The translations under genes and the position numbers were made by a program. A model generated the notes under the pieces. The model searched no databases. It was not told where the DNA came from and worked only from the letters and a program-made list of their open reading frames with translations. DNA of 12,421 nt, taken from NCBI GenBank assembly GCA_030610745.1, contig JAUWRC010000031.1, positions 1-12,421 of the forward strand, read 5' to 3'. This DNA comes from Clostridia bacterium (lineage in GTDB: Bacteria; Aerophobota; Aerophobia; Aerophobales; AE-B3A). This document shows positions 1 to 6,462 of this stretch, piece after piece; the first letter of the stretch is position 1; each line of letters starts with the position of its first letter.

Positions 1-1
1 A

Positions 2-313
2 GAGAATTTTGGTCGAAGAACTAAGAAAATCAAAGAATTAAAACTTAAAGAAAATTCAATAATTTATATTTATGAGTTTGGCAACATTATTACTACTATT
101 CAAAAAGCCTTTCCCCCGGATAAGAAAATAACTATTCTTTACAAAGATAGAAAAATCATGGCAAAATTCGCTAAGACATTTGCCGAGGCAAAACGAGGTG
201 AATTTATTGTACTAAAGGGAAGCTCCGGGTATTTGGAAATTGACAAAAATAAAGATTCCGCAGCCAGGGATTTGGGAGCCAGAGTAGGTGGCACAATTAG
301 TATATGTGAGTAA
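2..313 (+). CDS. SAM-hydroxide adenosyltransferase family protein (DUF62), C-terminal part, 5' end outside window
   Basis: The reading frame is open from base 2 to the TAA at 311-313, giving 103 residues with no start inside the window. The visible part matches the C-terminal beta-barrel domain of the SAM hydrolase/chlorinase-like family. It has an FGN motif followed by IITTI (residues 26-33 of the fragment; the family has a typical FGNLITNI), then GSSGYLEI (73-80) and a final NKDSAARDLGARVG stretch that is a hallmark of the family. Members split S-adenosylmethionine into adenosine and methionine in the cytoplasm, using hydroxide or water as nucleophile. The catalytic N-terminal domain lies left of the window, so activity cannot be judged. 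The gene ends about 100 bases before hicB and is probably a separate transcription unit. Family assignment is firm; exact substrate is inferred from the family. Confidence 0.82.
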   Translation, partial: ENFGRRTKKIKELKLKENSIIYIYEFGNIITTIQKAFPPDKKITILYKDRKIMAKFAKTFAEAKRGEFIVLKGSSGYLEIDKNKDSAARDLGARVGGTISICE

Positions 314-328
314 ACCCTGTTAGTAGCG

Positions 329-344
329 GTGCGATTTATCGCAC
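329..344. repeat. Perfect palindromic hairpin GTGCGAT-TT-ATCGCAC
   Basis: A 7-base arm (329-335) and its exact complement (338-344) flank two T bases; physically this is likely a 6-bp stem with a TTTA loop. It sits in the intergenic space between the partial SAM-family gene and hicB. There is no T-run after it, so it is not a standard intrinsic terminator. It is preceded by AGTAGCGGTGC (322-332), an 11-mer that recurs at 6275-6285, also beside a potential hairpin. It could be a dispersed repeat element or an operator for hicBA. Sequence symmetry is seen; function is not. Confidence 0.6.
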
Positions 345-395
345 AATGACGTGTGATTGGTTATTATATAGAGATGAGAAAAAAGATATAAGAAT

Positions 396-404
396 AAAGG
401 AGGT
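396..404 (+). promoter_or_regulatory. Shine-Dalgarno that fixes the hicB start
   Basis: AAAGGAGGT at 396-404 lies 7 bases before the ATG at 412. The in-frame ATG at 346 has no comparable site and would add 22 residues unlike any HicB, so 412 is chosen as the start. Confidence 0.8.
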
Positions 405-411
405 TAAAAAA

Positions 412-636
412 ATGGCATATAAAGTCAGCATCGTTATCGAAAAGGATGCACATGGATACTATGCATATTGTCCAGAGCTTGAAGGATGTCAAACGCAGGG
501 AGATACCTTAGAAGAGGTCTTGAGTAATGTGAAAGAGGCTATTGAACTTTATTTAGAGACATTATCAGAAGAGGAGATAAGCGAGCTTTTAAGTAAAGAA
601 ATACTGACTACTTCTTTAGAGGTAAAAGTTGGCTAA
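412..636 (+). CDS. hicB: HicB-type antitoxin (short form)
   Basis: The 74-residue product is a HicB antitoxin. It has the partial RNase-H-like fold signature: an alternating beta strand (YKVSIVIEKD), GYYAYCPELEGC (residues 15-26), TQGDTLEEVLSNVKEAIELYLE (28-49), and a short acidic tail. HicB proteins bind and block their cognate HicA ribonuclease. Many also carry a C-terminal ribbon-helix-helix or helix-turn-helix for autoregulation; this one ends right after the core fold, so no DNA-binding domain is visible. The gene overlaps the start of hicA by 8 bases, which implies translational coupling. Order is antitoxin first, the reverse of the E. coli hicAB order but common elsewhere. Start chosen at 412 on its strong Shine-Dalgarno. 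A second, broken hicB tail lies at 8195-8341. Confidence 0.87.
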   Translation: MAYKVSIVIEKDAHGYYAYCPELEGCQTQGDTLEEVLSNVKEAIELYLETLSEEEISELLSKEILTTSLEVKVG

Positions 637-826
637 ATTACCAAGATTAATACCGCAAGAAGCAGAAAAAATGCTGCTAAAGGCCGGTTTTAAAATGATT
701 AGAAGTAAGGGAAGTCATAGAATATATTTAAAAGGGAATAGAAGAATAATCATTCCTTTTCATCCAGGCAGGATATTACATCCTAAGATAGTTAAGCAGG
801 TATTAAAAAATATAGAAAAGGCATAG
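629..826 (+). CDS. hicA: HicA toxin (mRNA interferase)
   Basis: The 65-residue product matches the HicA/YcfA double-stranded-RNA-binding-like fold. It opens LPRLIPQEAEKMLLKAGF, then has the catalytic GSHRIY motif with His30, a basic strand, and the IPFHPGRILHP segment (42-52), ending in a short helix. HicA cleaves mRNA when not held by HicB, slowing growth. The start is TTG at 629 inside the hicB 3' end, preceded by AGAGG at 618-622, six bases away. The weak start codon and 8-base overlap fit the common arrangement that keeps toxin synthesis tied to antitoxin translation. Length is normal for the family and the catalytic His is present, so the toxin looks intact. Confidence 0.87.
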   Translation: MAKLPRLIPQEAEKMLLKAGFKMIRSKGSHRIYLKGNRRIIIPFHPGRILHPKIVKQVLKNIEKA

Positions 827-829
827 AAG

Positions 830-1867
830 ATGAAAGAACAACTTTCTTATAAAAAGGCGGGGGTGGATATCGATGCAGCTGATGCTGCAAAAAAAGTCAT
901 AGCTAAAAGCTTAGAGACAACCAACAAGCGAGTTCTCAATAAAATTGGTGCTTTTGCCTCACTTTTTGAGGGGACATTTCCCGAATATGAGCATCCTGTT
1001 TTAGTGCTGAAAACCGAAGAGCCTGGCTCTAAGCAGAAGCTAGCCTTCCAGCACAATCGGGTTTCATCGATATGCTATGATATGATAAATCATCTCATTA
1101 ACGATATTATTACTATGGGAGCAAAGCCTCTCACGGTTCAGGATGCCATCATCTGTGGGAAGTTGGAAAAAAAAGTTGTAACCGAGCTCGTGAAATCGAT
1201 GTCCGAAGCTTGCAGAGAGCAAGGCTGTGTGCTCATAGGTGGAGAAACTTCAGAGCAGCCTGGAGTCCTGGAAGCGGGGACCTATATCCTTACATCTAGC
1301 ATCGTGGGAGTGGTGGAGAAGTCTAAGATTATTGATGGCTCGAAGATTGAAGAAGGAGACTGTGTCCTGGCTGTGGCGTCAAATGGCCTTCATACCAATG
1401 GATATTCATTAGTACGAGCTTTGATGACTCAGAAACCCGAAATTATAGAGATGCAAGTGGGAGAGGAGTCTTTTTTAGAAGCAATTCTTAGGCCGCACAA
1501 GTGCTACTACCAGAGTTTTCGAGACCTATTTGAGCTACCCCAAATTCATGGAATTGCTCATATTACAGGAGGAGGAATAGAAGGGAATCTAAACCGCATT
1601 TTGCCAGAGGATTTGGATGCAGTTATTGACCTGGGTAAGATTGAGATACTCCCTATTTTCAAAGTAATTCACCAGATAGGAAACGTTGAGGAATCCGATA
1701 TGATGCGAACATTTAATATGGGAGTAGGAATGACCATTGTGGTAAAGAAAACAGCACTTGATGGGGTTAGAAAGTATCTTTCGGAAAAGGGCTGTTCTAG
1801 CTACGTTATTGGAGAGGTCACTAAGGGTGAGAAGAAGGTAGTCTATCGAGGGGAACTAAACTGGTAG
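830..1867 (+). CDS. PurM-like phosphoribosylformylglycinamidine cyclo-ligase (AIR synthase family), diverged
   Basis: The 345-residue product has the length and motif order of PurM, which closes formylglycinamidine ribotide to aminoimidazole ribotide using ATP in purine synthesis. Seen motifs: YKKAGVDIDAADA (7-19), an ND pair at 91-92, GGETSEQPG (137-145), SNGLHTNGYS (184-193), HITGGGI (244-250) and RTFNMGVGM (293-301). It departs from the textbook enzyme in the N-terminal ATP/substrate region: where PurM has TDGVGTK this has TEEPGSK (62-68), and the following helix reads VSSICYDMINHLINDI rather than the usual IGIDLVAM-type segment. It may be a PurM subfamily or a paralogue with an altered substrate. 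It starts 3 bases after hicA and is followed 5 bases later by the nuclease gene; no other purine genes are in view. Fold assignment is firm, exact reaction less so. Confidence 0.8.
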   Translation: MKEQLSYKKAGVDIDAADAAKKVIAKSLETTNKRVLNKIGAFASLFEGTFPEYEHPVLVLKTEEPGSKQKLAFQHNRVSSICYDMINHLINDIITMGAKPLTVQDAIICGKLEKKVVTELVKSMSEACREQGCVLIGGETSEQPGVLEAGTYILTSSIVGVVEKSKIIDGSKIEEGDCVLAVASNGLHTNGYSLVRALMTQKPEIIEMQVGEESFLEAILRPHKCYYQSFRDLFELPQIHGIAHITGGGIEGNLNRILPEDLDAVIDLGKIEILPIFKVIHQIGNVEESDMMRTFNMGVGMTIVVKKTALDGVRKYLSEKGCSSYVIGEVTKGEKKVVYRGELNW

Positions 1868-1872
1868 ACACA

Positions 1873-2934
1873 ATGAAAATACTTCATACAGCAGATTTGC
1901 ATCTTAGGGAGTATGAGGACGAAAGGTGGCAGGCTCTACAAGAGCTAGTTAAGATTGGAGAAAAAGAGAAGGTCAGTATTTTCCTCATAAGTGGCGACCT
2001 TTTTGATAAAGGTACTGATGCTGAAAACCTGCGTCCTCAAATACGGGCGATTTTTTCAGGTAAAAGCTTTAAAATTCTCATCATTCCTGGAAACCATGAT
2101 AAGGATTCATATAGAAGTGATTTATATTTTGGTGAAAACACAATTATTTTGAGTAATTCGGTGCCTTTTGAGTATAAAAAGGCAAGAATTATTGCTCTAC
2201 CCTTCCAGCCCCTAAAAAAAGAAGAAGTTCTTGGTAAAATCCAGGCCTTAAAAACAATATTAACACCCGATAAGAAAAATATTTTACTCTGCCATGGAGA
2301 GCTTCTTGACTCATTCTTTTCCAGAAAAGATTTTGGCGAGGAAGGAAAAGAAAGATATATGCCTTTCAAGCTCTCTTATTTTAGAGAACTCAATATTGAT
2401 TATGTACTGGCGGGCCATTTTCATACCAGTTTTGATATAAAACGATTAGAAAATGGAGGCTATTTTGTTTATCCTGGTTCTCCTGTTTCCATTACCAGAA
2501 GAGAGACCGGTCAGCGAAAAGTCAATATTTTTCAGCTCGGCTCTCCACCCAGGGAACATTTACTTGATACTTTCTATTTTGAGGAAGTGAGGGTAGAGCT
2601 TGACCCTTTTAGAGATGAGAATCCTTTAGAGGTCGTAAAAGAACATCTGGAAAAGCTGCGTCCGGAAGCAAAAGCCATTTTAACTGTCAAAGGATATATC
2701 AATGGTAAAAAGGCAAAAATAACAGAGACCGAGCTGGTAAATCGAATAAAAGAAATTGCTAAAGGAAAATGTGCCCAGGAGCCAACTTACTTGTTCAAAG
2801 ATATCCGCTTAATATTGGAAAATGGTTTGTTCAAAAGTTTTATCAATAAACTCGAGCAAGCTGGTTATGAAGAAAAAAAAGCTGAGGAGATGCGAGGACT
2901 GGCCATTAAAGCTATGATGGAGGCAGGGTTGTGA
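1873..2934 (+). CDS. Mre11/SbcD-like DNA repair nuclease (YhaO-like)
   Basis: The 353-residue product has all metallophosphoesterase motifs of the Mre11/SbcD nucleases: D8-x-H10 in HTADLHL, SGDLFD with D42, GNHD with N74 and H75, CHGE with H141, and GHFH with H182 and H184. PGSPVSI (201-207) is the strand that follows in SbcD/YhaO enzymes. The family cuts DNA ends with manganese and works with a Rad50-like ATPase. Residues after about 220 form a capping or partner-binding domain. The stop overlaps the next gene's GTG start (GTGA, 2931-2934), so the two are translationally coupled. The partner is YhaN-like, not classical SbcC, which points to YhaO as the closest named relative. All metal ligands are present, so it is predicted to be active. 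Confidence 0.88.
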   Translation: MKILHTADLHLREYEDERWQALQELVKIGEKEKVSIFLISGDLFDKGTDAENLRPQIRAIFSGKSFKILIIPGNHDKDSYRSDLYFGENTIILSNSVPFEYKKARIIALPFQPLKKEEVLGKIQALKTILTPDKKNILLCHGELLDSFFSRKDFGEEGKERYMPFKLSYFRELNIDYVLAGHFHTSFDIKRLENGGYFVYPGSPVSITRRETGQRKVNIFQLGSPPREHLLDTFYFEEVRVELDPFRDENPLEVVKEHLEKLRPEAKAILTVKGYINGKKAKITETELVNRIKEIAKGKCAQEPTYLFKDIRLILENGLFKSFINKLEQAGYEEKKAEEMRGLAIKAMMEAGL

Positions 2935-5282
2935 GAATAAAAGAATTTTCCATCAGGCGATATGGGCCCTTGCCAGATATAGGGCGCATTCTATTGGGTA
3001 ATTTCTCTCTATTCTTCGGAAAAAATGAAGATGGAAAAACACTTACCATAGATGGCCTTATTAAAATATTGTTCAGGGGAAAAACGAGGGTCTTTGAGAA
3101 GATAGACAGAGTAGATGAGGTGCCGGATGGGTACCTCATCTTAGAAGATGATAAAGGTAAAGAGATAAAATTCCCACGAAAAGGAAAGATAGAGGATATT
3201 ACATCTCTTAGCTCCTCGGATTGCCGTAATGTTTTTATAATAAGGGATAGTGACCTTTCTATCGGCTCGAAGAGTGAGCCGGAGAGCATCTTTTATAGAG
3301 ATATCACAGATAGGCTCACAGGCTTAAGAACAAACCAAATTCTTTCTATAAATGAGGAACTTCAGAAATTAGGAATATTAACTAGAGCCGACAGCAGCGG
3401 CGAGCTTTCTGACGATAAGAGTCTCTTTGGAGACTTAAGGATAAAGACTAGAATAAAGGATGCAGAAGCTCTCATAGAAAAAATAAAAAAATTAAAAGAC
3501 GAAATAAGAGCAGAAAATTTTGACAGAATAGAAGAAGAGGTTCTAAAAATTAGAGAGAGTTTGAAAGCTTTTGAGCGGGAAGAAGGCCAGCTTGAAGATG
3601 CCCGAAGAAGGAAAAAGTATGAAGAGGGAAAGGGGGCTCTTGAAAGCATTCTTTCTTCCTTAAAAGAGCTTGAGGAATTAGAAATCTATGATGAAAAGGA
3701 TAAAGAATTATACAGGGACTGCGAAAGAGACGCCGAAACTTATAAAGAAGAAAGAAAAAGACTTACCACTGAGCTTGATGGAAAAAAGAAAGAACTTAAA
3801 GAAAAAAAGGAAAAATGGGAAGAGAAAGAGCGAGAGTTCCAGGCCCTCAAAGAAAGAAAGAAAAAGATAGATGAGGAAATCAAGCCAGAAATAAATAGCT
3901 ATCAGAAAATGAGGGAAGATTTAGTCGGTAGCACACAAAGAAGTAAATTTTTTACTCTGGCGGCGATAATTTTTGCAGTTCTCCTGGCAATATCCATATT
4001 GGGAATGATTGTAAGGCCAGGAGGTTTATTTTATTGGCTGGTTATAGTCTTTTCAATTTTAACTGGAGCTTCTGGAGTCTTTAGATTCCTATTTGAAAGA
4101 AAGAAAGCAGCGCTGGCCAGAATGTTTGAGAAAATTAAGTTAAATACCTCTAAGTTTCGACTAAATAGTGCAGATATCCAAAAGATTCTTTTAAATATTC
4201 AAAATTTTAGTGAGGATTTTTTCAAAAAGGAAGATGAAATAGGCGAGATTTCAGGGGAAAAGAGGTTTCTGGAGGAGGAAGTTAAGGCTCTCAAAGAAAA
4301 GAGGCTCCCTAAAATAGAGGCTGAAATTAGAAAGGCTAAAAAAGCAAGAGATGAGATAAAATTAAAAGCAGAGGTTAAGAGTATTAAAGAGTACAGCGAG
4401 AAACTCAGGTTAAAACAGAGAAAAGAGAAACTGCGGGATGAACAGATCGCTTTATTGGAAAATCGTTTTGGCTCGGAGAGCAAAGAATTAGGGGAAAGGC
4501 TTTCCTATTGGCAAAAAGAAATTGGTGAATTTGAAGAATTTAAGGATAAGGCTAAAGCCATAGAATATAGTGAGAAAGCCGCCTCAGAATTAAAGAAGAA
4601 AAAAGAGGAGCTTTCAGCCGAAGAAAAGAGAATAGAAGGGGAAATAGCGGGTTTTAATGAAAAGCTCCGAGAAATAGAAAAAGAAGTAAATAAGATTTTG
4701 CGATTAGAAGAAGAGTATCTTTATTGCACGACATCTATAGATTTAGATGCTGCCCAGAATAAACTAAAAGATTTTATAAAAGAGGTTGAAAATAAAAAGG
4801 ATAATGTCTTAGAAATTATGAAGATTTTTGAAAAAATTAGAGCCGAGGAAGAGGAGAAGGTTTCAGACCTTTTTGGTAAAAACAGTCCTCTCTCAGGGTA
4901 TTTTCAGAGAATAACAGATGGCATTTATAAAGAAGTAGAATATACTACTGAAAAGAAAATCCAGGTCAGGCTTAAAAATGGGGATGTTCTGAATGCAGAT
5001 AAACTCTCAGGTGGTGCTTATGACCAGCTTTATCTATCTATTCGACTGGCTCTTGGGGAAAAGCTTTTAAAGGGTAAAAAAGGCTTTTTTATTATGGACG
5101 ACCCATTTATAAAAGCGGATAAGAAAAGACTGGCAAAGCAAATTGATATACTAAAAAAGATTTCAGAGGAAGGCTGGCAAATCCTATATTTCACAGCAAA
5201 AGATGAAGTTAAGGACCTTTTAAAAGAAGATATAGAAGGTGGTAAAGTCAGCTACATTGAAGTTCAGAGCATATTTTCGTGA
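2931..5282 (+). CDS. SMC/Rad50-like ATPase with central membrane anchor (YhaN/SbcE-like)
   Basis: The 783-residue product has split ABC-ATPase ends joined by long coiled coils. Walker A is GKNEDGKT (30-37). The ABC signature LSGG is at 692-695, followed by QLYLSIRLAL. Walker B is FFIMDD (719-724), with a D-loop near 730. Coiled-coil, Lys/Glu-rich stretches run about 172-330 and 390-640. At the apex, where Rad50/SbcC have a CxxC zinc hook, there are two hydrophobic helices (about 339-361 and 366-387) forming a hairpin anchor. This is the architecture of Bacillus YhaN (SbcE). It probably forms a nuclease complex with the upstream Mre11-like protein at the inner membrane face. The usual switch histidine after the last strand is absent: the text reads YFTAK. 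The start is GTG, coupled to the upstream stop. A second copy of the last 46 codons lies at 8052-8194. Confidence 0.88.
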   Translation: MRIKEFSIRRYGPLPDIGRILLGNFSLFFGKNEDGKTLTIDGLIKILFRGKTRVFEKIDRVDEVPDGYLILEDDKGKEIKFPRKGKIEDITSLSSSDCRNVFIIRDSDLSIGSKSEPESIFYRDITDRLTGLRTNQILSINEELQKLGILTRADSSGELSDDKSLFGDLRIKTRIKDAEALIEKIKKLKDEIRAENFDRIEEEVLKIRESLKAFEREEGQLEDARRRKKYEEGKGALESILSSLKELEELEIYDEKDKELYRDCERDAETYKEERKRLTTELDGKKKELKEKKEKWEEKEREFQALKERKKKIDEEIKPEINSYQKMREDLVGSTQRSKFFTLAAIIFAVLLAISILGMIVRPGGLFYWLVIVFSILTGASGVFRFLFERKKAALARMFEKIKLNTSKFRLNSADIQKILLNIQNFSEDFFKKEDEIGEISGEKRFLEEEVKALKEKRLPKIEAEIRKAKKARDEIKLKAEVKSIKEYSEKLRLKQRKEKLRDEQIALLENRFGSESKELGERLSYWQKEIGEFEEFKDKAKAIEYSEKAASELKKKKEELSAEEKRIEGEIAGFNEKLREIEKEVNKILRLEEEYLYCTTSIDLDAAQNKLKDFIKEVENKKDNVLEIMKIFEKIRAEEEEKVSDLFGKNSPLSGYFQRITDGIYKEVEYTTEKKIQVRLKNGDVLNADKLSGGAYDQLYLSIRLALGEKLLKGKKGFFIMDDPFIKADKKRLAKQIDILKKISEEGWQILYFTAKDEVKDLLKEDIEGGKVSYIEVQSIFS
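3945..4091 (+). other. Two transmembrane segments at the apex of the YhaN-like coiled coil
   Basis: Codons for residues about 339-361 and 366-387 encode two strongly hydrophobic stretches (for example FTLAAIIFAVLLAISILGMI and YWLVIVFSILTGA) separated by a short RPGG turn and flanked by charged coiled coil. No CxxC occurs here. This predicts a helical hairpin inserted in the membrane with both ATPase heads in the cytoplasm. The segments are seen directly; topology is inferred. Confidence 0.75.
5140..5278 (+). repeat. Copy 1 of duplicated yhaN-like 3' end
   Basis: These 139 bases align without gaps to 8052-8190 with 15 mismatches by hand count (about 89% identity). They encode the last 46 residues of the intact ATPase. 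Four of the mismatches are clustered (AGGA against CCTC). Confidence 0.9.
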
Positions 5283-5323
5283 ACCTGAATTTGTGGGAAT
5301 TCAATAAGTTGAGGTAGCAAATT
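5283..5323 (+). pseudogene. hicB tail remnant directly after the yhaN-like stop
   Basis: This 41-base stretch differs at only two positions from 8299-8339, which is the 3' end of a second hicB fragment. Read in the hicB frame it gives PEFVGIQ, then a TAA where the other copy has CAA, then VEV. It begins on the base after the yhaN-like TGA. Relative to the copy at 8191-8298, about 104 bases are missing between the ATPase end and this tail. It is too short and broken to be a gene. Confidence 0.72.
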
Positions 5324-5362
5324 ACGATGCTATTCAGCTAAAACAGGCAGGAGTATAAGCAG

Positions 5363-5902
5363 GTGCTTGTCTTAGAAAACACGGCTTTGGTCATTGTTGA
5401 CGTTCAAGATAAATTATTTCATGTGATGCATGAAAAGGGAGCACTTTTAGAAAATCTCCAGAAAATGATCAAGGGAGCACAAATTCTGGGAATACCAATT
5501 CTCTTAACTGAACAAAACCCTGAAAAGTTAGGGGCAACAATGCCTGAAGTTGCTCGTCTTTTGCCTCGCATCCAACCCATACGCAAGCTTAGTTTTAGCT
5601 GCTCTGGTAATGAACATTTTATGCAAGAACTCAAAACATTGAAACGTAAACAGATTTTAATTGCAGGCATTGAAACGCATGTCTGTGTTTATCAAACATT
5701 CATAGATCTGGCTAGCCTGGGATATGAGGTCCAGGTTATTGCAGATGCAGTTTCCTCAAGAACAGCAGAAAACAAAGAAATCGGGCTGGAAAGAATAAAA
5801 AACGGAAGAACAAGTCTGACAAGCACAGAGATAGCTCTCTTTGAACTATTGAAAGTAGCAGAAGGAAGAGAGTTCAAAGAAATTCTCAAGATAGTGAAGT
5901 AA
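5363..5902 (+). CDS. Isochorismatase-family cysteine hydrolase (YcaC-like)
   Basis: The 179-residue product has the isochorismatase/nicotinamidase fold. The catalytic triad is visible: D13 in ALVIVDVQD, K75 in IRKLSFSC, and C108 in the GIETHVCV motif. VIADAVSSR (125-133) is the next conserved strand and loop. The family hydrolyses amide or vinyl-ether bonds in small molecules. The metal-binding Asp/His set of true nicotinamidases is not obvious, and the K-LSFSC and IETHVCV forms resemble YcaC-type hydrolases of unknown substrate. The start is GTG at 5363 with AGGAG at 5349-5353. The leader upstream is made of hicB-derived debris, so the gene's present promoter is unclear. Length is normal and the triad complete. 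Confidence 0.85.
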   Translation: MLVLENTALVIVDVQDKLFHVMHEKGALLENLQKMIKGAQILGIPILLTEQNPEKLGATMPEVARLLPRIQPIRKLSFSCSGNEHFMQELKTLKRKQILIAGIETHVCVYQTFIDLASLGYEVQVIADAVSSRTAENKEIGLERIKNGRTSLTSTEIALFELLKVAEGREFKEILKIVK

Positions 5903-5961
5903 TCTCAGAGCAATTTCGTCTTGATACCAGATTTACTAAGAGACTTAAGGAAAATTCATAG

Positions 5962-6240
5962 ATAAGGATAGTTACAGTTCAGTTTAAGGTCGCCAGGATC
6001 GGAGTTACCGAAGGGATTGTCTTCTTAGATTCAAGGGAGGATTATAAAGGTCACTTTACGGCCCTGATCTATTCTGACGAGTTGGCAGCTGATTTCCCCC
6101 AATCGGATATTGACATATCCTCCTTGAAGAGGAGAGTAATCAGAGTAACAGGAAAGCTGGAGCTGTATGAGGCAAAGGATTATAAGCAGCCCCAGATAAT
6201 TGTGGAAGCCCCCTGGCAGATGGAGTTAATAGAGGAGTGA
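5962..6240 (+). pseudogene. OB-fold nucleic-acid-binding domain fragment lacking a start
   Basis: The frame is open from 5962 (just after a TAG at 5959-5961) to TGA at 6238-6240, about 92 codons. There is no ATG, GTG or TTG near the beginning; the first candidate is an internal TTG. The translation looks coding: KVARIGVTEGIVFLDS, HFTALIYSDEL, VIRVTGKLELYE and PQIIVEAPWQMELIEE. The strand pattern and the VTGKLE...PQIIV run are typical of small OB-fold domains that bind nucleic acid, sometimes fused behind a nuclease-like domain. I read it as the C-terminal piece of a gene whose 5' part has been lost. The 59 bases between the isochorismatase gene and this frame show no recognisable gene. A non-standard start is a less likely alternative. 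Confidence 0.6.
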
Positions 6241-6260
6241 CTATTACTACTTTTCTTTAC

Positions 6261-6291
6261 AACGGGGTGGTAAAAGTAGCGGTGCTCCGTT
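6261..6291. repeat. Imperfect hairpin region sharing AGTAGCGGTGC with 322-332
   Basis: AACGGGG (6261-6267) can pair with CTCCGTT (6285-6291) through seven pairs, one of them G-U. An alternative perfect 8-bp stem pairs CTACTTTT (6247-6254) with AAAAGTAG (6272-6279). Within it, 6275-6285 repeats the 11-mer found beside the hairpin at 329-344. It follows the OB-fold fragment and precedes a small ORF. It may be a degenerate copy of a dispersed palindromic element; no T-tract follows the hairpin. Confidence 0.4.
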
Positions 6292-6337
6292 ATATGAAAT
6301 TAGTCCTGCATAAATAAAAACATAGGAGGTAATTAGA

Positions 6338-6460
6338 ATGCTCAGATTATCTATTCCACAGATGAGTAATAAAGTCCTTTTTGAAACCATACTTCAGCCT
6401 TCCAATTCTGTAAATGATTTGATATTGGGACTTGAATTAAAGGGAAAGAATGGCGGGTAA
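6338..6460 (+). CDS. 40-residue ORF of unknown function with a perfect Shine-Dalgarno
   Basis: ATG at 6338 is preceded 7 bases earlier by AGGAGGT (6324-6330), one of the best ribosome sites in the window. The frame ends with TAA at 6458-6460, two bases before the ATG of the AlbA_2/RecG-like gene. The product has no signal peptide, no cysteines and no domain I recognise; it includes LRLSIPQMSN and ends in a basic GKNGG. It could be a leader peptide coupled to the downstream gene, a small partner protein, or the stub of a longer truncated gene. The strong initiation site and tight spacing argue that it is translated. Confidence 0.5.
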   Translation: MLRLSIPQMSNKVLFETILQPSNSVNDLILGLELKGKNGG

Positions 6461-6462
6461 AG

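Noticed and set aside
329..344. Intrinsic terminator for the upstream SAM-family gene
   Set aside because: The palindrome is perfect but no T-run follows; next bases are AATGACG.
346..411. N-terminal extension of hicB from ATG 346
   Set aside because: No Shine-Dalgarno before 346, the extra 22 residues do not resemble HicB, and AAAGGAGGT precedes ATG 412.
2037..2369. Minus-strand ORF inside the nuclease gene
   Set aside because: It lies wholly antisense to a gene with complete catalytic motifs; no recognisable domain or ribosome site.
3688..3870. Plus-strand 60-codon Lys-rich ORF inside the YhaN-like gene
   Set aside because: It is the out-of-frame reading of AAA/GAA-rich coiled-coil codons.
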